Below, one piece after another: positions 40,014 to 49,329 of a stretch of 64,000 nucleotides of DNA. Position numbers and translations under genes: made by a program. The stretch is from the NCBI RefSeq assembly GCF_001429285.1, contig NZ_LMJJ01000040.1:627365-691364 (forward strand), given 5' to 3'. The DNA is from Ensifer sp. Root278 (GTDB taxonomy: Bacteria > Pseudomonadota > Alphaproteobacteria > Rhizobiales > Rhizobiaceae). A model generated the notes under the pieces. That model was not told the DNA's origin. It searched no databases and saw only the letters and a program-made list of their open reading frames with translations. Each line of letters opens with the position of its first letter. Within the stretch, counting starts at the first letter, position 1.

Positions 40014-42022
40014 CGATGACGAAACCGGAACTGACGGAGCTCGTGAGCCAGCTCGTCAGGGATTGCGAGGACTATCGCGACCAGCTTTCGGCCACGCGTG
40101 TGCGGGCAATGGAATACTACGACGGCGTGATGGCCGACGTGCCGGCGGAAGCGAACCGCTCGAAGGTGGTTTCGCGCGACGTGCGGGCGGCGGTGAAGAA
40201 GGTGCTGCCTTCGCTCATCCGCACCGTGCTTGGCAATGACAAGGTGGTGGAATACCAGCCGGTCAACCAGGGCGACGAGGCAGGCGCCGAGCAGGCGACC
40301 GACTACATCAACTACATCGTCTTTCCCGAAAGCGACGGCTATGACGCGGTGCAGGATGCAGCGCATGACGCGCTGAAGCTCGGCAACGGCGTGATCCGCT
40401 GGTGGTACGAGAAGAAGAAAAGCGTCGAGGTTTCGACCCATAGCGGGCTCGACGAGGCCGCCCTGGTGCAACTGATCGCCGACGACACGGTGGAGGTGCT
40501 GGAACAGGCGCAATCGGTCGAACGGATCGAGCTGCCCACCGGGCCGGTGGAGCAGCCGGTCTTCACCGTCAAGATCCGCCGTACGGCCGAGCGTGGGGCG
40601 ACAAGGCTTGCCGCCGTGCCGCTCGAGGAATTCCTCGTTCATCCAGATGCGATCTCGATCGACGACAGCCCGATTGCCGGCATCAAGCGGCGGATGCGCC
40701 GCTCGGATCTGATCGCCATGGGCTACGACCGTGATCTCGTCGAAGGTTTTGCCATTGCCGGTAATGCCGATGGCGAGGACGAAGAATTTGCCCGCAGGCG
40801 CGGCATCTTCGGCGACGGCGAGGAGACCGCGACGGCGCTGCAGGAGGTGGACTACTACGAGCTCTATGTGAAGGTGGATGCGGACGACGACGGCATTGCC
40901 GAGCTTCGGCGCCTGGTCTTTGCCGGCGGCACCGGGGCCGACAACCTGCTCGAGGATGCGGAATGGGACGAGGTGCCCTTTGCCGATCTCATAACCGAGC
41001 GGCGGCCGCACCAGCGCGAGGGCAATGCGATCACCGACGACATGGCGGAGATCCAGCGGGTGAAGACCGTGCTTCTGCGCCAGACGCTCGACAATCTCTA
41101 CTGGCAGAACAACCAGCAGCCGATCGTGCAGGAAGGGGTGATCCAAAACCCGGAATCGGTGCTGAACCCGAAGTTCGGCCAGCCGATCCGCGTCGGCCAG
41201 GGCGTCGATGTGCGCGGCGCCGTTGGCTACACGGCGGTGCCGTTCGTGGCGCGGGAATCCTTCTCGATGCTCGGCTATCTCGACCAGGAGGCGACCGATC
41301 GCACCGGCATTTCCGATGCCTCGAGCGGCATGGCGCCGGATGCGCTGCAGAACATGACGGCGAAGGCGACCGCGCTCGTCGAACAGGCGGGCATCGGCCA
41401 GACGGAGCTGATGGTGCGCACCTTCGCGCAAGGGCTGAGGCGGGTGTTCAAGGGGCTGCTTGGGCTGACCATCAAGCACCAGGACCGGCCGCGGGCGGTG
41501 CGTCTGCGCGGCAAATGGGTGACCTTCGACCCGCGCCACTGGAACGCCGGCATGGATGCGACCGTCAACACCGGGCTTGGTGCGGGTACCCGCGAGCGCG
41601 ACATGCTGATGATCCAGATGATCCAGCAATTGCAGGAAAAGCTCTTGACGACGCTCGGGCCGGACAATCCTTACGTCTCTCCCGACAATCTCTACAACGG
41701 CATCGCCAAGACCGTGGAGGCGGCCGGGCTGAAATCGCCCGACCTCTACTTCACCAAGCCGACGCCCGAGGACAGAGCCGCGCTCGCGAAAAGCGCTTTG
41801 ATTACGATTCCTGCCTTGATGCAGGCGGGTTGTGGAACTTCGCAACCGGCCAGTGTTCCGGGTCTGCGGGGCGTCGTCGGAACTGATCTCGTCGGCGCGC
41901 GCGGCGCGACTGCTGCCGATCAACGCCGGATTGATCGCACGGCCGTTGGCCTCTGTGCTGCGGAAATCTGGACACGGGCGGAATGCGCCAGGCATGGGGG
42001 GCGCGCCGATGTCGGCAGTTGA
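40007..42022 (+). CDS. Phage portal protein, 3' end altered
   Basis: This is about 671 residues. Portal character is clear from AVKKVLPSLIRTVLGNDKVV, then WWYEKKKSVEVSTH, VPLEEFLVHPDAISID, FADLITERRPHQREGNAITD and GISDASSGMAPDALQNMTAK, as in portals of podovirus-like prophages. Portals form the dodecameric vertex through which DNA enters. After about residue 590 (TPEDRAALAKSA, near 41790) the frame becomes unlike the family, while another frame reads YDSCLDAGGLWNFATGQC; this marks a deletion junction. True portal sequence therefore probably ends near 41790. The ATG at 40007 lies in the second 18-bp repeat. Confidence 0.85.
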   Translation: MAAMTKPELTELVSQLVRDCEDYRDQLSATRVRAMEYYDGVMADVPAEANRSKVVSRDVRAAVKKVLPSLIRTVLGNDKVVEYQPVNQGDEAGAEQATDYINYIVFPESDGYDAVQDAAHDALKLGNGVIRWWYEKKKSVEVSTHSGLDEAALVQLIADDTVEVLEQAQSVERIELPTGPVEQPVFTVKIRRTAERGATRLAAVPLEEFLVHPDAISIDDSPIAGIKRRMRRSDLIAMGYDRDLVEGFAIAGNADGEDEEFARRRGIFGDGEETATALQEVDYYELYVKVDADDDGIAELRRLVFAGGTGADNLLEDAEWDEVPFADLITERRPHQREGNAITDDMAEIQRVKTVLLRQTLDNLYWQNNQQPIVQEGVIQNPESVLNPKFGQPIRVGQGVDVRGAVGYTAVPFVARESFSMLGYLDQEATDRTGISDASSGMAPDALQNMTAKATALVEQAGIGQTELMVRTFAQGLRRVFKGLLGLTIKHQDRPRAVRLRGKWVTFDPRHWNAGMDATVNTGLGAGTRERDMLMIQMIQQLQEKLLTTLGPDNPYVSPDNLYNGIAKTVEAAGLKSPDLYFTKPTPEDRAALAKSALITIPALMQAGCGTSQPASVPGLRGVVGTDLVGARGATAADQRRIDRTAVGLCAAEIWTRAECARHGGRADVGS

Positions 42023-42383
42023 AATCGATGTTGCCGTTCACCGCCAGCTCGGCGAATTGGTTGCGGGCATGCGCGGCTTGCAAGAATCCATCCGCCGGAT
42101 CGAGGAGGGCAGCCGCCGTGCCGAGGACAAGTACGCCGCCATTCATGGCAGCGTACATCTACGCATGGAGCAGCTGGTCGATCGCGTGGGTGAGATCGAG
42201 GCGTCTGTCTCGGCGATCGGTGCGGACGTCGCGGAGATGAAGCCGGTGACCGACGACGTCAGGCGCTGGAAGCTGATGGGGATCGGCGCATTGGGCGTCA
42301 CCGGCATCGCGGCGATGGCGCTGGGCGTCAGCTTCGCCGAGGCGATCCGCCGCGTCGTCTTTGTCATCATGGGCAAGGGCTGA
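42009..42383 (+). CDS. DUF1515-family phage-associated protein
   Basis: This is a 124-residue protein. Its N-terminal helix (VHRQLGELVAGMRGLQESIR) and a coiled coil (MEQLVDRVGEIEASVSAIGA) precede a membrane segment (MGIGALGVTGIAAMALGVSF) near the C-terminus. That layout is typical of DUF1515 proteins found in rhizobial prophages, usually next to lysis genes, where a role in holin/spanin-like function has been supposed but not shown. GGGGGGCGCGCCG precedes ATG 42009. Structural and tail genes that would separate it from the portal are missing. Confidence 0.78.
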   Translation: MSAVEIDVAVHRQLGELVAGMRGLQESIRRIEEGSRRAEDKYAAIHGSVHLRMEQLVDRVGEIEASVSAIGADVAEMKPVTDDVRRWKLMGIGALGVTGIAAMALGVSFAEAIRRVVFVIMGKG

Positions 42384-42521
42384 CGGGGCCGTCTGAGATC
42401 GGAGGCGCCGCGAAGGCCTAAGCTGGGTCGACGAGATTTGCCGGCCGAGTTCCGAGACAAGTCAGATCTGGATTGACCGCTCGTCCAAGGAAGATCGTTC
42501 CAAACCACTATATTCAATGCA

Positions 42522-42555
42522 CGCCGCGCGCCCCAACGGGCGCGCGGCGGTTTTT
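42522..42555 (+). terminator. Strong intrinsic terminator at the prophage right edge
   Basis: CGCCGCGCGCCC (42522-42533) pairs with GGGCGCGCGGCG (42538-42549), then G and TTTTT. The remainder of 42384-42740 shows no gene. Confidence 0.85.
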
Positions 42556-42740
42556 GCGTTTTCTATCCCTTCGGGGTCACCAAGACGGCGTTGCCGTCGC
42601 CCATGATCGGCTTGTTGTCCTTTATCGGGGGAGCGCCAGGTGGGGAGAACCTACCAGGAGATGCGCTGTGGGCTGTCACTTTGGTCGGGTCTTGAGCGGA
42701 TGCAGCTTGCTGGCGCGCTCAATCGACGGAGCGCCCTAGG

Positions 42741-43784
42741 TCACAAAGCCGGCACCGCATTCGGCGCTCCTGCGGCCATTCGCCGGGCACCATCCGATAC
42801 CGAGAAGCGGAGGCGATATTCCTTTGGCGAGAGACCGAGGATCTTGCGGAAGATCTTGCGGTAGGCGTTGGTGTCGTCATAGCCGCTCTGCCAGGCGACC
42901 TGCTCGATCGACAGATGCGAGCGCTCCAGCAGATCGCGTGACTTGGCGATCCGCAGCCGCTGGCAATACTCCGTCGGGTTGAAGCCGGTCGCCTTCTGGA
43001 AGCGGCGCAGGAACGTGCGGTCGCCGAGCCCGGCGCGCTCGGCCATCATCTGCAGCGTCACGCCCTTGGTGCTGGTGCCATGCAGCCAGTGCTGGATCTT
43101 GAGGATGACGTTGTCGCCGTGATCGAGCTTCGGCGCGAAGACGCTGTAGTAGCTCTGCTCGCGCGCGCCGGGATCGATAATCATATACCGCGCCGTTGCC
43201 AGCATGACGTCGGTTCCGAGGAAGCGGTCGACGAGTTTCAGCCCGAGATCGATCCAGGCCATCATGCCGCCGGCGGTGATGATGTCGCCCTCGTCGATCA
43301 GCAGCCTGTCGGTGTCGACGCGGACGTTGCCGTAGCGGTCGGCGATCAGGCCCTGGTGCGACCAGTGCGTGGTGATGGTGCGGCCAGCAGCGAGGCCGGA
43401 TTCTGCGAGCAGATAGGCGCCGCCGCAGACGGAGCAGATGGTCGTGCCGCGTTGATGCTGCTCGCGCACGAAGGCGGGCAGGCCGCCGATCCTTTCGCCG
43501 ACGGGCAGATCGGCGAGCGTCGGCGGCAGGATCAGCGCCACCAGGCCCGAGGAGGGACCCTGGTGGGTGTCGCGTGATTTCGCCACCGAGCCGTCTTCCT
43601 GCAGCTTCCAGTGGCTGATGCGGATCTGCGGAGCGTCTACCCCGCTCTGTTCGACCGATTGCATGCTCGCCACCTGGAACATGTCGGTCAGCCCGTGGAT
43701 CGCCGACATCAGGGCGCGCGGGTAGACGACGATGCCGATCTCCGCCGGTTCGCTTTCCGCTCGTTTTGTCACTTCTGCCCCCAT
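42741..43784 (-). CDS. GlxA-type regulator (DJ-1/PfpI plus AraC domain)
   Basis: This is a 347-residue protein. The N-terminal half is a DJ-1/PfpI-like amidotransferase domain ([20 protein letters not shown]; the elbow [20 protein letters not shown] with a cysteine). The C-terminal half is an AraC-type double helix-turn-helix ([60 protein letters not shown]). Members sense metabolites such as glycine betaine, arginine or nicotinate. It starts 107 bases from a divergent alpha/beta hydrolase operon, which it probably controls. Confidence 0.92.
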   Translation of the reverse strand: MGAEVTKRAESEPAEIGIVVYPRALMSAIHGLTDMFQVASMQSVEQSGVDAPQIRISHWKLQEDGSVAKSRDTHQGPSSGLVALILPPTLADLPVGERIGGLPAFVREQHQRGTTICSVCGGAYLLAESGLAAGRTITTHWSHQGLIADRYGNVRVDTDRLLIDEGDIITAGGMMAWIDLGLKLVDRFLGTDVMLATARYMIIDPGAREQSYYSVFAPKLDHGDNVILKIQHWLHGTSTKGVTLQMMAERAGLGDRTFLRRFQKATGFNPTEYCQRLRIAKSRDLLERSHLSIEQVAWQSGYDDTNAYRKIFRKILGLSPKEYRLRFSVSDGARRMAAGAPNAVPAL

Positions 43785-43890
43785 CGTTGTCAGCTTTGCC
43801 GGTCGAGAGGTTAGGCCCGCCGTTTTATCAATTCAACCATCGCTTCCACGGGATGGAAGCCGGGCAACAGAGATCGAAAAGGTGAGGACA

Positions 43891-44907
43891 ATGACACAGG
43901 CAAAAGCAGTTTCCGCAAGCGTTTCCAATGGCGTTTCTCGCCGCACGGTTCTTTCAGCCGCCTTTGGTGCGGCGACGACCGCAGCCGCGGTCAACGCCAT
44001 GAACAATCCGGCCAAGGCCGCATCCACAACCGCATCAACCGCCGGCGCGTCCGGCACCGAGGGAGCAAATACCATGGGCAGCCGTATCACCACCCGCGAT
44101 GGCGTCGAGATCTACTACAAGGACTGGGGTCCAAAGGATGGCCCGGTCGTCGTGCTCAGCCACGGCTGGCCGCTGTCATCGGACAGCTGGGAAGCGCAGG
44201 CCTTCCACCTCGCCGCCAATGGCTTCCGCGTCATCACCCATGACCGCCGCGGCCACGGCCGCTCGTCGCAGCCCTGGGACGGCAACGACATGGATCACTA
44301 TGCCGACGACCTGGCCGACCTCATCAATGCGCTCGATCTGAAGGCCATCTTCCTTGCCGGCTTCTCCACCGGCGGCGGCGAGATCAGCCGCTATATCGGC
44401 CGCCACGGCACGGGCCGGATCGCCAAGGCCGGGTTGATCTCGGCAGTGCCGCCGCTGATGGTCAAGACCGACAAGAACCCCGGCGGCCTGCCGAAGGAGG
44501 TGTTCGACGGGCTGCAGGCGGGAAGCCTCAAGGATCGCTCGAAGCTCTACCGCGATATCGCCTCGGGTCCGTTCTTCGGCTTCAACCGGCCGGGTGCGGT
44601 TGCTTCCCAAGGCATGATCGACAGCTTCTGGCTGCAGGGTATGATGGGCGGCCACAAGAACACCTACGACTCGATCGTCGCCTTCTCGCAGACCGACTTT
44701 ACCGAGGACCTGAAGAGGTTCGATGTGCCGACCCTGATCATCCATGGCGACGACGACCAGATCGTGCCGATCGATGCCGCCGCACGGGCCTCGAAGAAGC
44801 TCGTCCCGCATGCCGAACTCAAGGTCTATGCCGGCGCGCCGCACGGCATCACCGACACGCACAAGGACCAGCTCAACGCCGATCTGCTCGCCTTTGCCAA
44901 GGCCTGA
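43891..44907 (+). CDS. Tat-exported alpha/beta hydrolase (non-heme chloroperoxidase-like)
   Basis: This is a 338-residue protein. The N-terminal [20 protein letters not shown] is a Tat signal, so the fold is exported. The mature enzyme shows [12 protein letters not shown] (oxyanion loop), [20 protein letters not shown], the nucleophile Ser in [14 protein letters not shown] and the histidine in [12 protein letters not shown], closest to cofactor-free haloperoxidase/perhydrolase-type esterases. Physiological substrates of these enzymes are mostly unknown; esters or lactones are likely. GGTGAGGAC ahead of ATG 43891 sets the start. It is followed after 72 bases by a second Tat hydrolase. Confidence 0.87.
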   Translation: MTQAKAVSASVSNGVSRRTVLSAAFGAATTAAAVNAMNNPAKAASTTASTAGASGTEGANTMGSRITTRDGVEIYYKDWGPKDGPVVVLSHGWPLSSDSWEAQAFHLAANGFRVITHDRRGHGRSSQPWDGNDMDHYADDLADLINALDLKAIFLAGFSTGGGEISRYIGRHGTGRIAKAGLISAVPPLMVKTDKNPGGLPKEVFDGLQAGSLKDRSKLYRDIASGPFFGFNRPGAVASQGMIDSFWLQGMMGGHKNTYDSIVAFSQTDFTEDLKRFDVPTLIIHGDDDQIVPIDAAARASKKLVPHAELKVYAGAPHGITDTHKDQLNADLLAFAKA

Positions 44908-44979
44908 TGCTTGCTCGCCGGTGGCGCCCAAGGGCGCACCGGCACCTTTCCTCAGATGTTTCAGCCAAGGACCAGAGCC

Positions 44980-45945
44980 ATGACCTCTTCCCGCAATTCC
45001 ACCGACGCATCCGGTCCCGACCGTCGTGAATTCCTTGCCGGTTCCAGCGCGATTGCTGCTTCCGCCCTCCTGCCGAAAGGTGCCTACGCCGCTGACGTCC
45101 ATCGTTTTCAGCACGGCAGTTTCGATATTTCCGTTGTCAGCGACGGCTTCATCATGCTGCCGGTGAGCATCGTGCTGCCGGATGCGACGGCGGAGGAGCG
45201 GCCGGACATCATGCATCGCCTCGGCGGCACGCCCGAACGCGCGCCGTTTCATACCAATATCCCTGTTATCCGCACCGGCGGTGATGTCATCGTGGTCGAC
45301 GACGGTTCGGGCAACCACTTCCAGGAAAGCGCCGGCAAGCTGCGCGCCAATCTGCTGGCTGCCGGCATCGATCCGGGTGAGGTCACGAAGGTGGTGCTGA
45401 CCCACGCGCATCCCGATCATGCCGGAGGGACCCTTGGTGCCGATGGCAAATTGACCTTTCCGAACGCGCAGTATTTCGTATCGGAGGCCGAGTGGCAGTT
45501 CTGGACCGATCCGAACTTCGAAAAGACCATGCCGCAGGCGTTGCATGGCTTTGCCAAGGGCGCGCAGCGCGATCTTTTCGCGGTGCAAGATCGTCTGACC
45601 CTGGTCAAGCCCGGCGACGAGATCGTCAGCGGCATGCAGGTGCTCGATACGCGCGGCCATACGCCCGGCCACATCTCGCTTCAGCTTGCCGGTGGCGACG
45701 GCGCCGGGCATGAGGGCATGGTGATAACGGGCGATGCGGTGACCAGCAATGCCGTCTTTTTCGAACATCCCGACTGGCATTTCGGCTTCGACACGGATGC
45801 GGAACTGGCCTTGAAGAACCGCAAGGCCCTGATCGACAGGGCGGCATCGGAGCGGCTGGCGTTGCTTGGCTATCACTGGGCCTATCCGGGGATCGGGCGC
45901 GCCGAGCGGAACGGCTCAGCCTATCGTTTCGTCGCGGCCTCGTAA
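44980..45945 (+). CDS. Tat-exported MBL-fold hydrolase (lactonase-like)
   Basis: This is a 321-residue protein. A Tat signal DRREFLAGSSAIAASALLPK ends near GAYAAD. The MBL zinc site reads VLTHAHPDHAGGTL, with GHTPGH and TGDAVTSNAVFFEHPDWH following. It is the intact paralogue of the frameshifted gene at 8107-8991 and starts with the same family N-terminus (VHRFQHGSFDISVVSDGFI). Members include quorum-quenching lactonases, but exported rhizobial forms are uncharacterised. It probably shares an operon with the upstream hydrolase. The ATG at 44980 was chosen to begin the Tat signal. Confidence 0.87.
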   Translation: MTSSRNSTDASGPDRREFLAGSSAIAASALLPKGAYAADVHRFQHGSFDISVVSDGFIMLPVSIVLPDATAEERPDIMHRLGGTPERAPFHTNIPVIRTGGDVIVVDDGSGNHFQESAGKLRANLLAAGIDPGEVTKVVLTHAHPDHAGGTLGADGKLTFPNAQYFVSEAEWQFWTDPNFEKTMPQALHGFAKGAQRDLFAVQDRLTLVKPGDEIVSGMQVLDTRGHTPGHISLQLAGGDGAGHEGMVITGDAVTSNAVFFEHPDWHFGFDTDAELALKNRKALIDRAASERLALLGYHWAYPGIGRAERNGSAYRFVAAS

Positions 45946-45982
45946 CCGCGGAGAGCAGTCTTCAACGAGCGCGAGCGACGCA

Positions 45983-46020
45983 ACCGACGGGCGCCTTCTC
46001 AAGCGCCCGTCGGTCCTTTC
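45983..46020 (+). terminator. Intrinsic terminator, bidirectional
   Basis: ACCGACGGGCGC (45983-45994) pairs with GCGCCCGTCGGT (46003-46014), followed by CCTTTC. It separates two convergent transcription units. Confidence 0.8.
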
Positions 46021-46024
46021 TTTC

Positions 46025-47137
46025 TCAGAGAGCGAGTTCGCTGGCCTTGATGTCGCTGATCGGCGCGAGGAACGGCAGGTCGAACGGGCGAAGATCGTTG
46101 CGTTCGACTGTCAGCCGCGGCCAGTCGGGATTGACAAGCGCGCCGCGGCCAAGCGCGATCATGTCGGCTCCGGCTTCCATCACCTCCTCTGCGCGTGCGA
46201 GATCGTGCAGACTGCCATTGGCGATGAGGAACAGGCGCGGCGCGTGGCGATGGGCAAGCGCCACGAGCGAGGCGTCGCCGCCGTCGAAGGCCGGCTTCCA
46301 AGCTTCGAACTCGGTCACGTGAACGAAATCGGCCGGACTTTCGGCCAGCGTCTTGAACACGCGCGCTGCACCCGGTTCGCGTTCGGCCCATTTGTGCCTG
46401 AAGTCGTTGACCTTGCCCTGGGAGAGGCGCAGTCCGAGCGGGACGTTGGGGCCTATCGCCGCGCGCACAGCCTTCAGCACCTCGAGCGACAGACCGAGCC
46501 GCTGCACGATATCGCCGCCCCAGCGGTCTGTCCGCCGGTTCGAGAAATCGGTGAAGAACTGATCGAGCAGGTAGCCGTTGGCGCCGTGGATCTCGATGCC
46601 GTCGAAGCCGGCGACCTCGATGGCCAAGCGAGCGGCATTAGCGAAGCCCTCGATCGCTTCGGCAATCTCGACCTCGCTGATCTCGCGCGGCAAAGGATAG
46701 GGGCCGTCGCCATGGTAGCCGGTCATCTGGGTGCCCTTCGGACGTATGGCCGAGGGGCCTACCGTATCCGGGCGGTAGGGGTTGCCCTGTGCCAATGCGC
46801 CGCCATGCATGAGCTGCGCGAAGATGCGGCCACCAGCGGCGTGGACTGTATCGACGACGCGGCGCCAGGCAGCCGCCTGTTCCCTGTCGGTCAGGCCGGG
46901 CTGGTCCCTGTAGGTCTGGGAATAGGCATTGTCGGTGTAGATGCCTTCGGTCGTGATCAGGCTGAAGCCGCCGCGGGCGAAGCGTTCGTAGTAGTGCTGC
47001 ATGCGTTCGCCTGGAACGCCTGCAGCCGAAGCGCTGATGCGGGTCATCGGCGCGACCGACAGGCGGTTGGTGAAATCGAGCCCCTTGAGGGTGATGCCAG
47101 TGAAAACGGGAGATGGAAGGATCTGTGGCGCGTTCAT
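46025..47137 (-). CDS. NADH:flavin oxidoreductase, Old Yellow Enzyme family
   Basis: This is about 370 residues with the TIM barrel of OYE. Segments are FTNRLSVAPMTRISASAAG, then IFAQLMHGGALAQGN, FDGIEIHGANGYLLDQFFTD with the substrate-binding His/Asn pair, TDRWGGDIVQRLGLSLEVLK, and the FMN-binding GADMIALGRGALVNPDWP. OYEs reduce activated C=C bonds using FMN and NAD(P)H. The ATG at 47137 follows the RidA stop by one base with GGAGACCGC as ribosome site; an earlier ATG at 47155 would overlap. It lies in an operon with two RidA genes. Confidence 0.92.
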   Translation of the reverse strand: MNAPQILPSPVFTGITLKGLDFTNRLSVAPMTRISASAAGVPGERMQHYYERFARGGFSLITTEGIYTDNAYSQTYRDQPGLTDREQAAAWRRVVDTVHAAGGRIFAQLMHGGALAQGNPYRPDTVGPSAIRPKGTQMTGYHGDGPYPLPREISEVEIAEAIEGFANAARLAIEVAGFDGIEIHGANGYLLDQFFTDFSNRRTDRWGGDIVQRLGLSLEVLKAVRAAIGPNVPLGLRLSQGKVNDFRHKWAEREPGAARVFKTLAESPADFVHVTEFEAWKPAFDGGDASLVALAHRHAPRLFLIANGSLHDLARAEEVMEAGADMIALGRGALVNPDWPRLTVERNDLRPFDLPFLAPISDIKASELAL

Positions 47138-47138
47138 C

Positions 47139-47531
47139 TCAGCGGTCTCCGTCAAGCGCGATCGCTTCGATCTCGATCAGTACATCGGGTGAATAGAGAG
47201 AAGAAACCTCGATCATGCTTTCAGCCGGGTAGGGTGCCGAAAGCCACTTGCGGCGAAGGTCGACCATCTTTCCCGCGTTCTCGGTGGAACGCAGGAAGAT
47301 CGTGGTCTTGACGACCTTGTCGAGCCCGGAGCCGGCCGACTTCAAGGCGCGGTCGAGATTGCGAAAAGCCTGGTTGGCCTGGCGGTCGAAATCGCCAATG
47401 CCGACGATTTCGCCGTCGTCACCGATTGCCGCCTGGCCGGAGACAAAGACGAAGCCATTGGCCCCGATTGCCTGGGAGAGCAGGAACGGCGCGTAGGGAT
47501 CCGGCGTGGTGACGACCTGTTCAAGATGCAT
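47139..47531 (-). CDS. RidA-family enamine/imine deaminase-like protein, copy 2
   Basis: This is a 130-residue protein with the YjgF/YER057c/UK114 fold. ANGFVFVSGQAAIGDDGEIV, then FRNLDRALKSAGSGLDKVVK, and the C-terminal block ESMIEVSSLYSPDVLIEIEA are family-typical, but the catalytic Arg in the usual IPR motif is not obvious, so it may be a divergent subgroup acting on other substrates. It is a close tandem paralogue of the gene at 47573-47965. GAAAGGACATTCC precedes the ATG. Confidence 0.88.
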   Translation of the reverse strand: MHLEQVVTTPDPYAPFLLSQAIGANGFVFVSGQAAIGDDGEIVGIGDFDRQANQAFRNLDRALKSAGSGLDKVVKTTIFLRSTENAGKMVDLRRKWLSAPYPAESMIEVSSLYSPDVLIEIEAIALDGDR

Positions 47532-47572
47532 GGAATGTCCTTTCGATGCCGGAACGATTTCCGGCGCTCATC

Positions 47573-47965
47573 TCAACGGCCTGCGTCGAGCGCGATCGCC
47601 TCGATCTCGATCAGCGCGTCAGGCGAGTAGAGCGAGGAGACCTCGATGATGCTGTCGGCGGGGTAGGGTGCCGAAAACCATTTGCGACGGAGTTCGATGA
47701 TCTTCCCGAAATTCTCCATGGAGCGCAGGAAGATCGTAACCTTGACGATCTTGTCGAGGCCGGAACCGGCGGCCTTCAGGGCCCGGTCGAGGTTGCGGAA
47801 GGCCTGTTCGGCCTGGCGGTCGAAATCGCCTTCGCCGACGAGCTCGCCGTCATCGCCGATCGCCGCCTGCCCTGAGACGAAGACGAAGCCGTTGGCCTTG
47901 ATCGCCTGGGAAAGCAGGAAGGGCGCGTAAGGATCCGGCTTGGTGATGACCTGTTCGAGAGACAT
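47573..47965 (-). CDS. RidA-family enamine/imine deaminase-like protein, copy 1
   Basis: This is a 130-residue protein, the first gene of the RidA-RidA-OYE operon. The core sequence is almost the same as its neighbour (VSGQAAIGDDGELV, FRNLDRALKAAGSGLDKIVK, DSIIEVSSLYSPDALIEIEA), so the pair arose by tandem duplication. RidA proteins hydrolyse reactive enamines or act in oxidative degradation of amines and aromatics, a context in which an OYE partner makes sense. The ATG at 47965 is favoured by AAAGGACAAAGC. Divergent LysR control is likely. Confidence 0.88.
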   Translation of the reverse strand: MSLEQVITKPDPYAPFLLSQAIKANGFVFVSGQAAIGDDGELVGEGDFDRQAEQAFRNLDRALKAAGSGLDKIVKVTIFLRSMENFGKIIELRRKWFSAPYPADSIIEVSSLYSPDALIEIEAIALDAGR

Positions 47966-48106
47966 GCTTTGTCCTTTCATGCTTGAGTTTTTCTCAGCTT
48001 GGCGCTGTTGCCTTGGCTGTTGAACTCAATATGCTGAGGAGATAGCAGGCTGACAAAGAGTGATTTCTCAGCTGATAGATGAGATGAATTCTTCCATGAG
48101 GATGCG

Positions 48107-49015
48107 ATGAGGAAGCTGCCGCCGCTCGGCGCCTTGCGGGTCTTCGAAGCGGCCGCCCGCCGACTGAGCTTCAAGCATGCGGCGGAAGAGCTGAACGTTT
48201 CGGCGACCGCCGTCAGCCACCAGATCCGGCAGCTGGAGGAGATGCTGGAGGTCAAGCTCTTCGAGCGCGAGACGCGACAGGTGCATCTGACGGCTGCCGG
48301 CAAGGCGCTGTTTCCGGTGCTGCGCGATGGTCTCGATCGCTTCGAGCAGGCGATTGCCGACGTGCGCCGCCAGCAGGGGAGCAAGGTCGCGCGGCTGACC
48401 TCCACCGTCGCCTTCGTCGCCAAGCGTCTGGCGCCGCTCGCCGGCTCGTTTCGCGAAGCCTATCCGGACTGGACGCTGAGGCTCGACGCTTCCAACCGGA
48501 CGATCGACCTGGAGGCGGACGCGGACGCCGCAATCCGTCTCGGTGGCGGACACTACCCGGGTCTCATAACCGAGCCGCTCTTTGCCGATCGTTTCGCCCC
48601 GGTCTGCGCGCCGCGACTGGTGCCGGCAAGTGCTGCGGATCTCAAACGCTCAACGCTCATTCATTTCGATTGGGGTGTGGCGCGCCGAGACGAGCCGCGT
48701 GCGCCGGTCTGGCGGCAATGGCTGGAGCGGGCTGGCATCGCAGATGTCGATGCGAACGCGGGTCTTTCGTTTACCGATGAAATCCATGCCGTTCAGGCCG
48801 CCGTAGCCGGGCAGGGCATCGGCCTTTTGAGCCTGACGCTGGTCGCCGAGGAACTCGCCTCGGGCATTCTCGTCCAGCCTTTTCCTGTGACGCTCGAAAG
48901 CGACCGCTACGATCTCGTCTATAGCCCACGGATGGCAGATCGACCGGCGACGCAGTTGTTGCGCGATTGGGTGATCGCGCAATTCGGCAGCGGCGACTGC
49001 CGCTCGCTCCCATAG
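48107..49015 (+). CDS. LysR-family transcriptional regulator (GcvA-like)
   Basis: This is a 302-residue protein. The N-terminal winged helix is LGALRVFEAAARRLSFKHAA, then EELNVSATAVSHQIRQLEEM and LEVKLFERETRQVHLTAAGK, close to GcvA-type regulators. The effector domain extends from about residue 90 and ends ATQLLRDWVIAQFG. It diverges from the RidA-RidA-OYE operon, with a 140-base intergenic region holding several TGAGAAAT-like and CTGATAGATGAG stretches that could include its site. GAGGATGCG precedes ATG 48107. It presumably activates that operon with a substrate-derived inducer. Confidence 0.93.
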   Translation: MRKLPPLGALRVFEAAARRLSFKHAAEELNVSATAVSHQIRQLEEMLEVKLFERETRQVHLTAAGKALFPVLRDGLDRFEQAIADVRRQQGSKVARLTSTVAFVAKRLAPLAGSFREAYPDWTLRLDASNRTIDLEADADAAIRLGGGHYPGLITEPLFADRFAPVCAPRLVPASAADLKRSTLIHFDWGVARRDEPRAPVWRQWLERAGIADVDANAGLSFTDEIHAVQAAVAGQGIGLLSLTLVAEELASGILVQPFPVTLESDRYDLVYSPRMADRPATQLLRDWVIAQFGSGDCRSLP

Positions 49016-49032
49016 TCGCCCCACGAAATGCG

Positions 49033-49329
49033 TCAGTCAAAATCGAAAATATCATCCGGCTGCCAGCGCCGGCTGGTGAGGCGCAACGACCGGTCCGGCT
49101 CGATGATATAGGTTTCGTAGACCTTGCGGCCGTACTGGTCGATGAACTGGTGCGGCACGATGCTGCCGACAGGCGACTTCGTGAGCTTGGTGCGCGGCTG
49201 GCCGCCATAGGTGATGCTGCCGGGGATCGGCTCGAGGTTCGACGAATAGCCGTAATAGCTTGAGCCGCCGCTTGCGGTACAGCCGCTCAGAAGCAGAACG
49301 ACGGAGAGGGCGGCAAGGGCGTTTTTCAT
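49033..49329 (-). CDS. Small lipoprotein
   Basis: This is a 98-residue protein. MKNALAALSVVLLLSGC is a signal peptide with lipobox LSGC and acylated Cys17. The mature part, Gly/Ser/Tyr-rich at first (ASGGSSYYGYSS), then forms a small domain (VPHQFIDQYGRKVYETYIIE, LRLTSRRWQPDDIFDFD). GAGGATCGCCGAC precedes the ATG. Conserved envelope lipoproteins of this length occur in Rhizobiaceae, function unknown. Confidence 0.75.
   Translation of the reverse strand: MKNALAALSVVLLLSGCTASGGSSYYGYSSNLEPIPGSITYGGQPRTKLTKSPVGSIVPHQFIDQYGRKVYETYIIEPDRSLRLTSRRWQPDDIFDFD

Noticed and set aside
37851-42022. A complete inducible prophage
   Set aside because: No integrase, capsid, tail or clear lysis genes are present and the portal has a degraded 3' end.
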